From Maribacter sedimenticola (GTDB lineage: Bacteria > Bacteroidota > Bacteroidia > Flavobacteriales > Flavobacteriaceae): a stretch of 64,000 nt of DNA. A model generated the notes under the pieces. The model worked only from the letters and a program-made list of their open reading frames with translations. It had not been told where the DNA came from and made no database searches. A program made the position numbers and the translations under genes. The stretch covers positions 372,001 to 436,000 of the forward strand of contig NZ_FZNV01000003.1 of the NCBI RefSeq assembly GCF_900188415.1. Direction: 5' to 3'. Shown here one piece after another: positions 37,117 to 46,678 of the stretch (position 1 is its first letter; each line of letters begins with the position of its first letter).

Positions 37117-39315
37117 TTGAAAACATTAGCTATTGACTTTCTTTTAAAGAAAGCTCCCATCGCGATCGCTATGGTAGATACTAAGTTAAACTTTATTAAC
37201 TATTCAAACCAATGGCGTAAGGATTTTACTTTGAATAATTCCGATTATATCGGCAAGAATTTATTTGAGGTTATTGGTGAAACTCCTGGGCAATTTGATA
37301 AAGATTTAAAAAAAGGATTAAAAGGGGAGGAAATTGAAAATCTTGGTCAAAAATATATTTTACCAAGTGGCAAATTACAATGGCTAAAATGGAAAATTTC
37401 TCCTGTTAAAATAGACGATACAAATGATTTGGATGGTCTGCTTATCTTTTTAGAAGACGTAACGGAAGATAAAAAAGAGATAGAATTATTACATAAGGCC
37501 GAGGCAGTTGCCAGAATTGGATGCTGGGAAATTGATTTGATCAATAATTCCCTGTACTGGACCAAAACTACCAAGGATATTCACGAAGTAAGTGAAGATT
37601 TTGTTCCCGATCTGGCCCAGGGCATAAATTTTTACAAAGAGGGATCCCATAGGGATAAAATTACGGAATTAGTGGGCACAGCCATTGAACAAGGAAAATC
37701 TTGGGATACAGAACTAATCATCATTACTGCTAAGGGAAACGAGGTTTGGGTTAGGGCAAAAGGTGAGGTTGAGATGGCCAAAGGACAACCTGTACGTATT
37801 ATTGGAACTTTTCAGGATATAGACCAAACCAAAAAAATGCAATTGGCCCATGAAGAAATTTCAGAACGATTAAAAATTACTACCCAAACTGCACAAATAG
37901 GAATTTGGGATTTTAATCTGGAAACCAACGAACTGTTATGGGACAATGAAATGTACCAAATTTTTGGTGTACAAAAAGATGATTTTTCAGGAGTTTTTGA
38001 GGCATGGGAATCAACCATTCATCCAGACGACAAGGAAAAAGCTTTAAAAGCCACAGAAAATGCAGTGGCCGGAGTTAAGGATTTTGACGAAGAGTTTAGA
38101 ATTATCTTAAAAGACGGTAGCATTAAACACATAAAGGGAACCTCTAAAACTATAAAGGATTATAATGGCAAACCCATTAAACTTACCGGTGCCAACTGGG
38201 ACATTACAAATTTAAGAAGCACAGAGCTAAAATTGATAAGGAGTACAGAGTCCTTTATAGAAACCTTTGATAACGCATCTATTGGTATGGCATTGGTAAG
38301 TCCAGATTTTAGATGGTTAAAGGTCAATAAAAGTTTACTGAACAGTTTAGGTTACACGGAAAAAGAACTGCTGAGCATGAAAACTTTGGATATAACCCAC
38401 CCAGAGGACATTCTTGCCAGCAAGTCCTTTCATACCAGTGCATATGACGGCCTAAATGATACATATCAATTAGAAAAAAGGTATTTTCATAAAGATGGCC
38501 ATTTGGTACATGTTGTATTAGGGGTAACGGTAGTAAAGGACATGAACGACAATCCTAGCCATACCATTGCTCAATTTTTGGATATTACAGATAGGATAGA
38601 GTCTGAAAAAAGATTGCAAACCTTGGTCGAAGTCACCAAAAGCCAGAACGATAGTCTTATGAACTTTGCCCATATCGTATCCCATAATCTAAGGTCGCAC
38701 TCTACCAATATGACTATGCTGACCAAGTTTCTTACTATGGAAGAAGATGAGGAAGAGCGTAAGAACCTTCATAACATGATAAACAATGCTGCAGAAAGCT
38801 TGGCAGAAACCATTGCCCATTTAAACGATGTCGTACAAGTAAAAACAGGTACGTTAGAAAACTTAAAAAGTATTGGCGTACTCAACACCGTTCATCACAT
38901 TAAAAAAAGTATAGGCGGACTTTTAGAGGAACAGAATGCCGTATTGAACATTAATGTATCTAAAACTCATTTTGTAAATGCAGTACCGGCATACTTGGAA
39001 AGTATCTTTTTGAACGTTATAACCAATGCACTAAAATATAGGTCAGAGAATAGAGCACCTATTATCGAAATCTCCTCAAAAATAAAAGGAGACCATGTAC
39101 TGATTACATTTTCAGATAATGGTCAAGGCATAGATTTAAAAAGACATGGCGATAAAATATTTGGAATGTACAAGACGTTTCATAAGCACAAGGATGCCAA
39201 GGGCATTGGCCTTTTCATTACCAAAAACCAAATTGAAGCAATGGGCGGAAAAATTAATCTTGAAAGTACCGTTGATGTTGGTACAACAATTTTTATTGAA
39301 TTAAAAAAAGCATAA
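37117..39315 (+). CDS. PAS-rich histidine kinase (complete)
   Basis: A 732-residue soluble kinase. Four PAS modules cover about 10-125, 130-245, 250-370 and 380-500. The dimerisation helix has 'IVSHNLRSHSTNMTML' with His 523, a variant H-box of the flavobacterial 'SHNLR' type. The ATPase domain has the N box 'FLNVITNALKY' (about 631-641), G1 'FSDNGQGID' (about 666) and G2 'KGIGLFI' (about 696). No membrane segment, so it senses a cytoplasmic signal. The start is a TTG; the next ATG (37171) would cut the first PAS domain. A receiver gene follows after 5 bases. Confidence 0.9.
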   Translation: MKTLAIDFLLKKAPIAIAMVDTKLNFINYSNQWRKDFTLNNSDYIGKNLFEVIGETPGQFDKDLKKGLKGEEIENLGQKYILPSGKLQWLKWKISPVKIDDTNDLDGLLIFLEDVTEDKKEIELLHKAEAVARIGCWEIDLINNSLYWTKTTKDIHEVSEDFVPDLAQGINFYKEGSHRDKITELVGTAIEQGKSWDTELIIITAKGNEVWVRAKGEVEMAKGQPVRIIGTFQDIDQTKKMQLAHEEISERLKITTQTAQIGIWDFNLETNELLWDNEMYQIFGVQKDDFSGVFEAWESTIHPDDKEKALKATENAVAGVKDFDEEFRIILKDGSIKHIKGTSKTIKDYNGKPIKLTGANWDITNLRSTELKLIRSTESFIETFDNASIGMALVSPDFRWLKVNKSLLNSLGYTEKELLSMKTLDITHPEDILASKSFHTSAYDGLNDTYQLEKRYFHKDGHLVHVVLGVTVVKDMNDNPSHTIAQFLDITDRIESEKRLQTLVEVTKSQNDSLMNFAHIVSHNLRSHSTNMTMLTKFLTMEEDEEERKNLHNMINNAAESLAETIAHLNDVVQVKTGTLENLKSIGVLNTVHHIKKSIGGLLEEQNAVLNINVSKTHFVNAVPAYLESIFLNVITNALKYRSENRAPIIEISSKIKGDHVLITFSDNGQGIDLKRHGDKIFGMYKTFHKHKDAKGIGLFITKNQIEAMGGKINLESTVDVGTTIFIELKKA

Positions 39316-39320
39316 TAAGC

Positions 39321-39725
39321 ATGAAAAACGTACAAATTTGCTGTATAATCGATGATGACCCCATTTTCATTTATGGTACTAAAAGGATTATGAAAGAAGT
39401 GGATTTTGCCGAAACTATCTTGGTCTTCAACAACGGGCAAGAAGCAGTGGAAGGGTTGATGGAAATTAGCCAAAGTGGAGAATTAATGCCAGAAGTTATT
39501 TTCCTGGACTTGAACATGCCTATTATGAACGGTTGGGAATTTCTGGACGAATACAAAAATTTACCAAACCATAATACGGAGAAGACCATTATCTACATTA
39601 TTAGTTCATCTGTTGACCCTAGAGATCTGGAACGAGTAAAAAATTATGAGCAAGTAAACAATTATATTCTTAAACCAATTACACCAGATGATTTATCAAA
39701 TATCTTAAAAGCTACAAAGACATAG
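39321..39725 (+). CDS. Single-domain response regulator
   Basis: A 134-residue receiver without output domain: acidic 'IIDDDPIFIYG' (about 8-18), phospho-Asp in 'VIFLDLNMPIMNGW' (about 55-68), 'YIISSSVD' and Lys in 'YILKPIT'. It lies 5 bases after the complete kinase, so it is its likely partner. An AT-rich hairpin follows. Confidence 0.93.
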   Translation: MKNVQICCIIDDDPIFIYGTKRIMKEVDFAETILVFNNGQEAVEGLMEISQSGELMPEVIFLDLNMPIMNGWEFLDEYKNLPNHNTEKTIIYIISSSVDPRDLERVKNYEQVNNYILKPITPDDLSNILKATKT

Positions 39726-39788
39726 TCTGTCTATATCTTACGACATTGATATATTCAAAATTTACTATTAGTATATAGAATCATTGGT

Positions 39789-39820
39789 AAAATGATTAAT
39801 ATTGAACTAATCGTTTTATT
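39789..39820 (+). terminator. AT-rich terminator after the kinase/receiver pair
   Basis: AAAATGATTA (39789-39798) pairs with TAATCGTTTT (39808-39817) with one G-T pair and a 9-base loop, followed by ATTTAT. The weak, AT-rich stem makes this a moderate call. Confidence 0.45.
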
Positions 39821-39884
39821 TATAGTGTCCAAAAGTATATCTTGACCCAAGCCAAATTTAAGAACTGTAAAAAAGATTAATTTA

Positions 39885-40292
39885 ATGGGCGTATTTTCTA
39901 GTTGCTGCATTATCGATGATGATGAATTTTTTATTTTGAGCAGTAAGAAAACCTTACAACAAATAGATTTCAGTACGAACATTCTATATTATACCAATGG
40001 TCAGAAAGCATTAGATGGATTAGTAGGTCTTATCGTTGAAAATATAGCCCTGCCTACCATTATCTTTCTTGATCTAAATATGCCAAAAAGGGATGGATGG
40101 TCTTTTCTAGAAGAATTTGAGGAATTTCCAGAAGATAAAATTAAACACATTCAAATTTATATTACCAGTTCCTTTATTAGTCCGTCACTGATCGAAAAAT
40201 CAAAAAAGTACAAATTGGTCAAAGATTATATTGTAAAACCCTTAACGGAGAATGCGTTGCAGAAAATAATTTCATCCCATAAAGTTATTTGA
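39885..40292 (+). CDS. Second single-domain response regulator
   Basis: A 135-residue receiver similar to the one at 39.3 kb: 'IIDDDEFFILSSKKTL' (about 8-23), phospho-Asp in 'IIFLDLNMPKRDGW' (about 57-70), 'YITSSFIS' and Lys in 'YIVKPLT'. It is 159 bases downstream of the first receiver, behind a possible terminator, so it may be transcribed separately. No output domain. Confidence 0.92.
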   Translation: MGVFSSCCIIDDDEFFILSSKKTLQQIDFSTNILYYTNGQKALDGLVGLIVENIALPTIIFLDLNMPKRDGWSFLEEFEEFPEDKIKHIQIYITSSFISPSLIEKSKKYKLVKDYIVKPLTENALQKIISSHKVI

Positions 40293-40294
40293 TG

Positions 40295-41665
40295 CTACCT
40301 AACCCCGGGCGTAAAATCTTCAGGTGCAATTTGCGGGTCATTTAACGTACCGCTACCTCCACTATCATTAATGATTATCCATTCTTGGGGATTGAACTCG
40401 GCATTGGCAATGTTAATTTCCGGTTTGCGTAAAGCCCTACCATCTTCAAACTCATGATCGGTTCCACTACCATCTTCACCAATGACCCCATAAAGATCTA
40501 TAATCGTACCAAAAGGATCAACCAACGCTATATTATCATCACCGTTAGAATCCGCAGGTGAATTTGTTCCTACGATAATGTCCGGTGTAAAACCATACAC
40601 ACGTTCAAATTCCCCAGCATTGGGCGATATTACCAAAAGGGACTTTGCCCCAATAGTATAGTTTGATAAATCTATGGAGGAACTTACGGTCAAATTTGCA
40701 TTGGTATACCTTACCAAACTCCATCCTTTTAAGGATAATATACTATCCGATGAATGATATAGTTCAACAAACCTTGCGCCGGCATTATTGTTAGGGTCCG
40801 CTAGTTCCGAAATAAAGACATTGTTAGAGCTGTATTCATCAATTACATCCTTACATCTATCATTCATTAAATTTATGTCCTCCACATTCCTTACCGTTAA
40901 AAGAAAAGAATTCCCCTTTTTAGTCAATATTCCTGTAATGGTCCCAGATTGCGCCGGAATCAATTGTTCATGAAAAGTTGAATAACCGCTATTAAGTAGT
41001 CCCAACTCATTGTCCTCACAATCCATTACGGTCCTAATAGTTTCTTCATTTGAAATTGCAAAGGGTTCGCCGATCAAATTTTCAGCAAATTCCACATTTT
41101 CCAGCTTAACCAAAGTACTTAACATATTGTCACTTAAATTGGTCAGGGACACCAATGTGGGTTCAACCCCAACATTATCCTTACATGAAGTAAAAATATG
41201 GTCAAAAACCACAGTTTTAGGCAGTCTGCCAACACTACGATTCCCAAATGAGGTAAATACGCCACCTATTTTAAAAAGATCGTTAGATTCACCTAAATAA
41301 AGTCCTTTTAATTTAACCTTGATATGTTGGCCAACATTAAAAAATAGATGGGAATCCCTAAGTTCCAGTTCTATCTGTAATCCATGGGTTGGATTACTGC
41401 GACTGTCCTGAATATGTAGTACGTTATAAAAATTTCCCGATTGATCGGAAGAGGTCACATAGCCTTCAATAATCAAATCTTCCTGTATTTGAGCAGTATC
41501 ACCAGTAAACATCGCTTTAAGCTCACCAATTGTAATCGTATCATATTGTTCGTCGTTACAAAAGGTTTCCAATTTGTCAAAATCCCTGTCATCAACACAA
41601 CCCGTTATTAATAAGACCAAGCTGGCCATCAGCAAATTCAATATTTTATTTTTCGTTGCGCACAT
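40295..41665 (-). CDS. Surface lipoprotein with DUF5689/OB-fold-like and lamin-tail domains
   Basis: A 456-residue lipoprotein (lipobox 'LLITGC', Cys about 23). The N-terminal half (about 40-265) matches DUF5689, with repeated OB-fold-like segments such as 'LIIEGYVTSSDQSGNFYNVL' and 'VGQHIKVKLKGLYLG'. The C-terminal part (about 283-440) looks like a lamin-tail domain ('NVFISELADPNNNAGARFVE', 'LKGWSLVRYTN', 'IALVDPFGTIID'). OB-folds and lamin-tail domains are often attached to extracellular nucleases. No catalytic motif is present, so it is likely a binding protein. It follows a TonB receptor by 11 bases, taking the place of SusD. Confidence 0.78.
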   Translation of the reverse strand: MCATKNKILNLLMASLVLLITGCVDDRDFDKLETFCNDEQYDTITIGELKAMFTGDTAQIQEDLIIEGYVTSSDQSGNFYNVLHIQDSRSNPTHGLQIELELRDSHLFFNVGQHIKVKLKGLYLGESNDLFKIGGVFTSFGNRSVGRLPKTVVFDHIFTSCKDNVGVEPTLVSLTNLSDNMLSTLVKLENVEFAENLIGEPFAISNEETIRTVMDCEDNELGLLNSGYSTFHEQLIPAQSGTITGILTKKGNSFLLTVRNVEDINLMNDRCKDVIDEYSSNNVFISELADPNNNAGARFVELYHSSDSILSLKGWSLVRYTNANLTVSSSIDLSNYTIGAKSLLVISPNAGEFERVYGFTPDIIVGTNSPADSNGDDNIALVDPFGTIIDLYGVIGEDGSGTDHEFEDGRALRKPEINIANAEFNPQEWIIINDSGGSGTLNDPQIAPEDFTPGVR

Positions 41666-41676
41666 ATACCGTGGTT

Positions 41677-44421
41677 TTAAAAGCTAAATGCCAAATTCAA
41701 AAAATAAGTTCTACCAAATCCATACCAATATTTAGGGGCAAATGAAGGTGTACCACTTAAATTATCCTGATTTAACTGGCCATAATTACCATTTCTACTT
41801 TGCTCATAACCTCCTGTTCTAAAGGTCGTATCAAATACATTATTAACACTTGCGAACACACTCAAATATTTCCCGTTCCTTAACCATGACTTGCCACCTA
41901 TAAGATTGAGCAAGTAAAAATTGTCCAATGGACGCTGTTTTAATAAATTTTGGACATTTTGAGTTGTGGCTTCTGGAAACTTCTCACCTGTTTCCGGGTC
42001 GGTCAGAAAACTTTCCGTTCTAATAATCGTAGAGATGTTGGCATAATTATTTGCCAAATAATTTGCGGTTGTACCAACCCACCAATATTTTGGATCTCTA
42101 TACTCTAACCCTATTGCAATAGCTTTTTGGGGACCTTGGGCCAGTTTGTATCCTTTTATGGCCGCAATACCTAGAGATTTTGAACCGATAACGTCAATGA
42201 CATCCTCGTTGGAACCGGCCGTATCAAAATTTATGGTTACGGAAGGATCACTGGCATATATATGTTTGGCAATGGATGATACAAAGGATAATTTAACGGC
42301 ACTTGACAATTTGTATTCCAATCCTAGTTCCGTACCCATATGTAACTTATCCATATCCGTTAACACCTCTTGTACGAAATCTGACCCAATTCCTGAATCC
42401 ACAAAGAAAAAATTTATATCGGTGGTATTTTGAAAACGGGTATAATAGCCTGTTAACCTACCGGTAAGTTTAGGCAATCTTAAAAAATAGGTTGCATCTA
42501 CAGTGGTAATTTTTTCATTATTTATATTTGGCACAACGGTATTGGATTCCCTGGGATTTACAAAAACATTTTGGAGTATAGGTGCTTTTTGGATTAAGCC
42601 AATATTTCCAGAAACCCAATGCCTACCCGTTACCTTATAATTTACCCCAGATTTTAGGGACCAATTGGAAAATTTGACCCTTTCACTTTTCCCTAAGGAG
42701 TTGTTCAAAAATCTCTCATTTTGGTACAAACCGCTACGTTGATATTTTACTAGTTCATATTTTCCAGATATAAACCAAGATAATTTATGAAGACGTAAGT
42801 TCAATTGGGTATATGCACTATTACTATTACCTAACAATTTATAATGATAATTGAATATGTCTCCTTTCTTCTTATTTACATCCGTTGCTAAATCATTGCG
42901 CGTTTCTGAAAATATATCAATATCATTATGATATTCAGCACCCAATAAATCGTTGATCAGTGCATAGTTTTTAGAGTGCAATTCTTGAAAGGTTGTTCCA
43001 AAATCTATCCTTATACTATCGCTTAAATTTATATTTGAATTTAGGTTCATGGTTAATTGATCATCAGCAATAGTGTCGTCATAGAGAACATACGCAGCTT
43101 TTCCATTTTGACCTAAACTAGTATTGGCCTTATAAATAGAACCCCAATTTAATTCTGGGCTTTTTAAAAAGCCATCCTTAGCGATTATGGCACTTTCAAA
43201 ATTAGCACCTATTGGACTATTGATATAAAAACTTGGCAGATACCTATAATACGTTGGGTCTGGATTAGGCGCATTGTAATATCCTAATCTACTTCTTTTA
43301 TAAAATCCGGTTTGATAACTTAACCCGGCATCTACCTTTACCCTATTGGATTCAAAAATGTAATTCAATAAGAACAATGGTTCCTTAATATGTCTTTCCC
43401 TGGAATTTCTGATTTTACCATTCTGTTCGCCCCAATACGGATTATATTTTCTGCCTTGAATTTCAAATACCTCCTCAGTTAACGCCGAAGAGCGACCTCT
43501 TCTATTGGAACCTAAAATTCCTGCAACATTTAAGGTATGTTTTTTATTAAACTGATATTCCAAATTACCATATAAAGAATAAGCGTCATATAAAGTTCCA
43601 TTAATATAACCCTCTTTTGCCCATCTTCTAGACGCCGATAACATGAAGGCAAACTTTTCATTTTTCAATCCGGAATTATAAGTCGCCATTAATCTACCGG
43701 AATAGGTCCTGTTAGATATAGAGGAAGACAGCCTAGTACCAGGTCTTAATCTAGATGGGCGTAAATCTATATTGGTGTTGCCCAAAATACTCCCAAAAGT
43801 AAAATCCGAAACTTCCAGTCCATTGGCATATAACTGGTTTCTTATTACATCATTAAGACCTCCCCAGTTATTCCATTGCGGCCTACCGTCTAACAATTTA
43901 TTCATGGGCAACCCATTTAACCGAACTTCACCATATTGAGAATCATATCCCCTGACCCTGAAAAATGCCTGGCCAAAATCAAACGCGGCCCTATTTAAAA
44001 AAACATCTTTTGTGGCCTGGAGCAAGGCCAAGGAATTGGAATTCATTTCGTCATCCAACAACTCATCTTCAGAAATATTGATTAAATGTAAACTCTTCTC
44101 TAACGTTATATCCTTCTCTATTAAAATAACTCCCAGTTCCAAATCTTTGCCCTCTAAAAAAACTGGTATACGTTTACTAACATAATCCTTAATAGATATT
44201 TGAAGAATGTAGGACCCACTACCATTATCAGTTAAATAAAATTCTCCTTTATGATTAGAAAGAACTTTATTAGAATTTCCTTCTAAAAAAATTTCAGCAT
44301 TCTGTAGGACCTTCTCATTTTGTGCATCTTTTATAACTCCCTTTATATATAAATTGGTTTGTGCTTGAGACCATGAGATACCAAAAATGAAAATTAAAAA
44401 GACTATTATTTTTCTATTCAT
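41677..44421 (-). CDS. TonB-dependent receptor paired with the DUF5689 lipoprotein
   Basis: A 914-residue outer-membrane receptor. It has a signal peptide (about 1-20), a carboxypeptidase regulatory-like domain (about 22-105), an unusual plug (about 120-240, with 'FFRVRGYDSQYGEVRLNGLP') and a barrel ending 'RTYFLNLAFSF'. The DUF5689/lamin-tail lipoprotein gene follows after 11 bases. A divergent gene 104 bases upstream codes for a secreted EEP-fold hydrolase. The trio suggests uptake of products from nucleic acids or phosphorylated compounds (inference). Confidence 0.88.
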   Translation of the reverse strand: MNRKIIVFLIFIFGISWSQAQTNLYIKGVIKDAQNEKVLQNAEIFLEGNSNKVLSNHKGEFYLTDNGSGSYILQISIKDYVSKRIPVFLEGKDLELGVILIEKDITLEKSLHLINISEDELLDDEMNSNSLALLQATKDVFLNRAAFDFGQAFFRVRGYDSQYGEVRLNGLPMNKLLDGRPQWNNWGGLNDVIRNQLYANGLEVSDFTFGSILGNTNIDLRPSRLRPGTRLSSSISNRTYSGRLMATYNSGLKNEKFAFMLSASRRWAKEGYINGTLYDAYSLYGNLEYQFNKKHTLNVAGILGSNRRGRSSALTEEVFEIQGRKYNPYWGEQNGKIRNSRERHIKEPLFLLNYIFESNRVKVDAGLSYQTGFYKRSRLGYYNAPNPDPTYYRYLPSFYINSPIGANFESAIIAKDGFLKSPELNWGSIYKANTSLGQNGKAAYVLYDDTIADDQLTMNLNSNINLSDSIRIDFGTTFQELHSKNYALINDLLGAEYHNDIDIFSETRNDLATDVNKKKGDIFNYHYKLLGNSNSAYTQLNLRLHKLSWFISGKYELVKYQRSGLYQNERFLNNSLGKSERVKFSNWSLKSGVNYKVTGRHWVSGNIGLIQKAPILQNVFVNPRESNTVVPNINNEKITTVDATYFLRLPKLTGRLTGYYTRFQNTTDINFFFVDSGIGSDFVQEVLTDMDKLHMGTELGLEYKLSSAVKLSFVSSIAKHIYASDPSVTINFDTAGSNEDVIDVIGSKSLGIAAIKGYKLAQGPQKAIAIGLEYRDPKYWWVGTTANYLANNYANISTIIRTESFLTDPETGEKFPEATTQNVQNLLKQRPLDNFYLLNLIGGKSWLRNGKYLSVFASVNNVFDTTFRTGGYEQSRNGNYGQLNQDNLSGTPSFAPKYWYGFGRTYFLNLAFSF

Positions 44422-44429
44422 GCAACAGC

Positions 44430-44455
44430 TTAAGACCTTACCATCAGGTCATTAA
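44430..44455. promoter_or_regulatory. Inverted repeat near the TonB receptor start
   Basis: TTAAGACCT, 7 bases, AGGTCATTAA: a near-perfect inverted repeat with one unpaired base, 8 bases upstream of the receptor ATG (minus strand) in the divergent intergenic region. It could be an operator or an mRNA leader hairpin. Confidence 0.3.
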
Positions 44456-44491
44456 GATATCAATTACTAAATAATTACCATAAATTTTCCG

Positions 44492-44503
44492 TATACTAGT
44501 ATA
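44492..44503. promoter_or_regulatory. 12-bp perfect palindrome in the divergent region
   Basis: TATACTAGTATA, 22 bases before the GTG of the EEP-fold gene, between it and the divergent TonB receptor. It could be a shared operator; AT-rich palindromes also occur by chance. Confidence 0.25.
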
Positions 44504-44525
44504 TTTTTAAGTCAAAATACCATTC

Positions 44526-45569
44526 GTGAGGCATTATCATTTTTTGTTATTAATTTTTCTTTATTCAGGAGTTTTTAGTCAAGATTCCAATATGTATCAA
44601 ATTAGGACTATAGCTTTTTACAACTTGGAAAATCTATTTGACACAGAGAATGATAGCTTAATATTTGATGATGACCGCACACCTTCCGGCAAAGACCAAT
44701 GGACCAAGGAGCGTTATCTTGGAAAGATTGAGAACATGTCTAAGGTACTTTCGGAAATAGGCTCTTCTGCCCATACATCGGTTCCTGACATTATTGGAGT
44801 TTGCGAAGTAGAGAATTTAGATGTTTTACAAGACCTAGTTGACCACCAAAATCTAAAACCTTATAATTTTGGTATTATTCATTTTGATTCCCCAGATGAG
44901 CGTGGTATAGATGTAGCCCTATTATACAAAAGAGATGCATTTATTCCTGTTAATTTTAATAGCCATAGATTATTATTGTTCACAGACGACGGAAACCGTA
45001 ATTATACCCGCGATCAGTTGATCGTAGAGGGCTTACTGGATAATGAAACCATATATTTTATGGTTAACCATTGGCCTTCCAGAAGTGGTGGTGAAGCCAG
45101 AAGTAGGCCTTACCGATTAGAAGCGGCCAAATTGAACAAACGCATAATAGACTCGGTTAGAAGAGAGGATATCAATGCTAAAATAATTAGTATGGGAGAC
45201 TTTAACGACGACCCCATAGACCCAAGTTTCAAAAAAGTTCTTGAGGTACGAAAAAATGCCAAAAAATTGGATAGTCTAGACTTATACGGTCCTATGGAAA
45301 AAATGTATAGGAAAGGAAATGGCTCGTTGGCCTATAGGGATAAATGGAATTTATTTGACCAACTTTATATGACCGCTAACCTAATCGATAAATCCAAAAA
45401 AACGTATAGCTTTTGGAAAGCAGGTATTCATACCCCAGACTATCTAATAGACCAGAAGGGAAAATATAAAGGATACCCTTTACGCACCTATGCAGGCGGA
45501 ACATATATTGGTGGGTACAGCGATCATTTTCCCGTTTTCCTTTATTTGATAAAAAAGGCCGCGCCTTAG
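44526..45569 (+). CDS. Secreted endonuclease/exonuclease/phosphatase (EEP) family protein
   Basis: A 347-residue protein with a signal peptide ('MRHYHFLLLIFLYSGVFSQ', from a GTG start). The EEP fold is shown by 'RTIAFYNLENLFDTEND' (about 27-43), metal-binding Glu in 'GVCEVENLDVL' (about 91), 'NHWPSRSGGEARSRP' (about 180-194), 'SMGDFNDDP' (about 222) and the catalytic 'GGYSDHFPV' at the end (Asp-His). All active-site positions are present. Family members cleave DNA, RNA or phosphodiesters; secretion points to scavenging. It is divergent from the TonB receptor/DUF5689 pair. Confidence 0.88.
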   Translation: MRHYHFLLLIFLYSGVFSQDSNMYQIRTIAFYNLENLFDTENDSLIFDDDRTPSGKDQWTKERYLGKIENMSKVLSEIGSSAHTSVPDIIGVCEVENLDVLQDLVDHQNLKPYNFGIIHFDSPDERGIDVALLYKRDAFIPVNFNSHRLLLFTDDGNRNYTRDQLIVEGLLDNETIYFMVNHWPSRSGGEARSRPYRLEAAKLNKRIIDSVRREDINAKIISMGDFNDDPIDPSFKKVLEVRKNAKKLDSLDLYGPMEKMYRKGNGSLAYRDKWNLFDQLYMTANLIDKSKKTYSFWKAGIHTPDYLIDQKGKYKGYPLRTYAGGTYIGGYSDHFPVFLYLIKKAAP

Positions 45570-45581
45570 GTCAACAAAAAA

Positions 45582-46178
45582 TCAATCCAACTCCTGGATC
45601 TCTATATTCTTCCACCGTACTTTAATACCGCCACCATCGTGTATTTGCAATAAAATAGAACCTTCCCCAGCACCGATTATCTCATCCTCTAACGATACCA
45701 TTTCCATACCATTGACCCAAGAGGTGACCGTATTGCCATCTACTTTGATTTTCATATGGTTCCATTCACCGAATTTTAAGGCATTGTCCTTTTCAAGTTC
45801 TGGTTTCACCAACCATTTTCTACCATAAGATTCATAAATGCCCCCAGTGAAATAGCCCGGTGGAGCAACTTCTATTTGCCAACCACTTACCGTTGTACCT
45901 TCTACGGTAGACCTTATAAAGACACCACTATTTCCATTGGCCTCCTGCTTAAAATCTAGGGTCAACACGAAATTTTTATAATGTTGGTCTGTAGACAAAT
46001 ATCCATAACCTTTATCCTTGCCGCTTTCGCAAACCAGTTCTCCATTTTCTACATACCATTTTTCGGTTCCAAAAACGGACCAGCCTTCCAAGTCCACACC
46101 ATTGAACAGCGGTCTACTTTGCGCATTCATGGCAACAGTACAAAGCACCATCAATAATAAAGATGTAATTTTACCCAT
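45582..46178 (-). CDS. DUF1080 (3-keto-disaccharide hydrolase-like) protein
   Basis: A 198-residue secreted protein with a signal peptide (about 1-19, ending 'VAMNAQ'). It is a concanavalin-like beta-sandwich of the DUF1080 family: 'LFNGVDLEGWSVFGTEKWYV' (about 24-43), 'LTLDFKQEANGNSGVFIRS' (about 72-90), 'GGIYESYGRKW' and 'WNHMKIKVDGNTVTSWVNG'. Some members hydrolyse 3-keto-glycosides. It lies 15 bases after the 'cytochrome B' gene on the same strand. Confidence 0.88.
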   Translation of the reverse strand: MGKITSLLLMVLCTVAMNAQSRPLFNGVDLEGWSVFGTEKWYVENGELVCESGKDKGYGYLSTDQHYKNFVLTLDFKQEANGNSGVFIRSTVEGTTVSGWQIEVAPPGYFTGGIYESYGRKWLVKPELEKDNALKFGEWNHMKIKVDGNTVTSWVNGMEMVSLEDEIIGAGEGSILLQIHDGGGIKVRWKNIEIQELD

Positions 46179-46193
46179 CTACCTCTTATTGGG

Positions 46194-46634
46194 TTAATTG
46201 AACCATTGTCCCCAAGGAATTCTACTTAATATAAGTAGTAGGCCAATACCATAGAAAATAGCAATACTCTTAAATTTTTTATCACCTTCCACAAATTTCT
46301 TGTGCCTGGACCATCCTATGGTTATAAACACAATTGCAGCAATATTGATAAATGGGTGCTCTACGGCCAGTAAACGTGCAGCGGAAGACAAACCGCCCAT
46401 ACCAAATTCCAGTAAGGCACTAAGCCCGCTTGGTGACACAAAGTATAGCACAAGGCCTACCAATAGTTGTATATGACAAAGAATTAGGGCAAAAAGACTG
46501 AGCCTTAAATCTTTGTTCATGTTGAAGATCCGTTTTCCTATAAGACCGGTTACGGCATTGGCAACCGCCAAAAATAACACCGCCAATGCAACATAGGCCA
46601 AATAAGAATGAAGCATTTGAATAGTTTCGTACAT
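46194..46634 (-). CDS. Four-helix membrane protein ('cytochrome B'-like)
   Basis: A 146-residue protein with four transmembrane segments (about 10-30, 44-66, 93-110 and 124-140). Histidines in or near the helices (His 9, His 54 in 'LCHIQLL', His 92 in 'VEHPFIN') could bind haem, and relatives are often labelled cytochrome B, but no haem motif is proven. It precedes DUF1080 by 15 bases. Function unknown. Confidence 0.65.
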   Translation of the reverse strand: MYETIQMLHSYLAYVALAVLFLAVANAVTGLIGKRIFNMNKDLRLSLFALILCHIQLLVGLVLYFVSPSGLSALLEFGMGGLSSAARLLAVEHPFINIAAIVFITIGWSRHKKFVEGDKKFKSIAIFYGIGLLLILSRIPWGQWFN

Positions 46635-46678
46635 AGTTGTTTAGTTTTCAAATTTAAAAGTACTGAAATTTAAGCATA

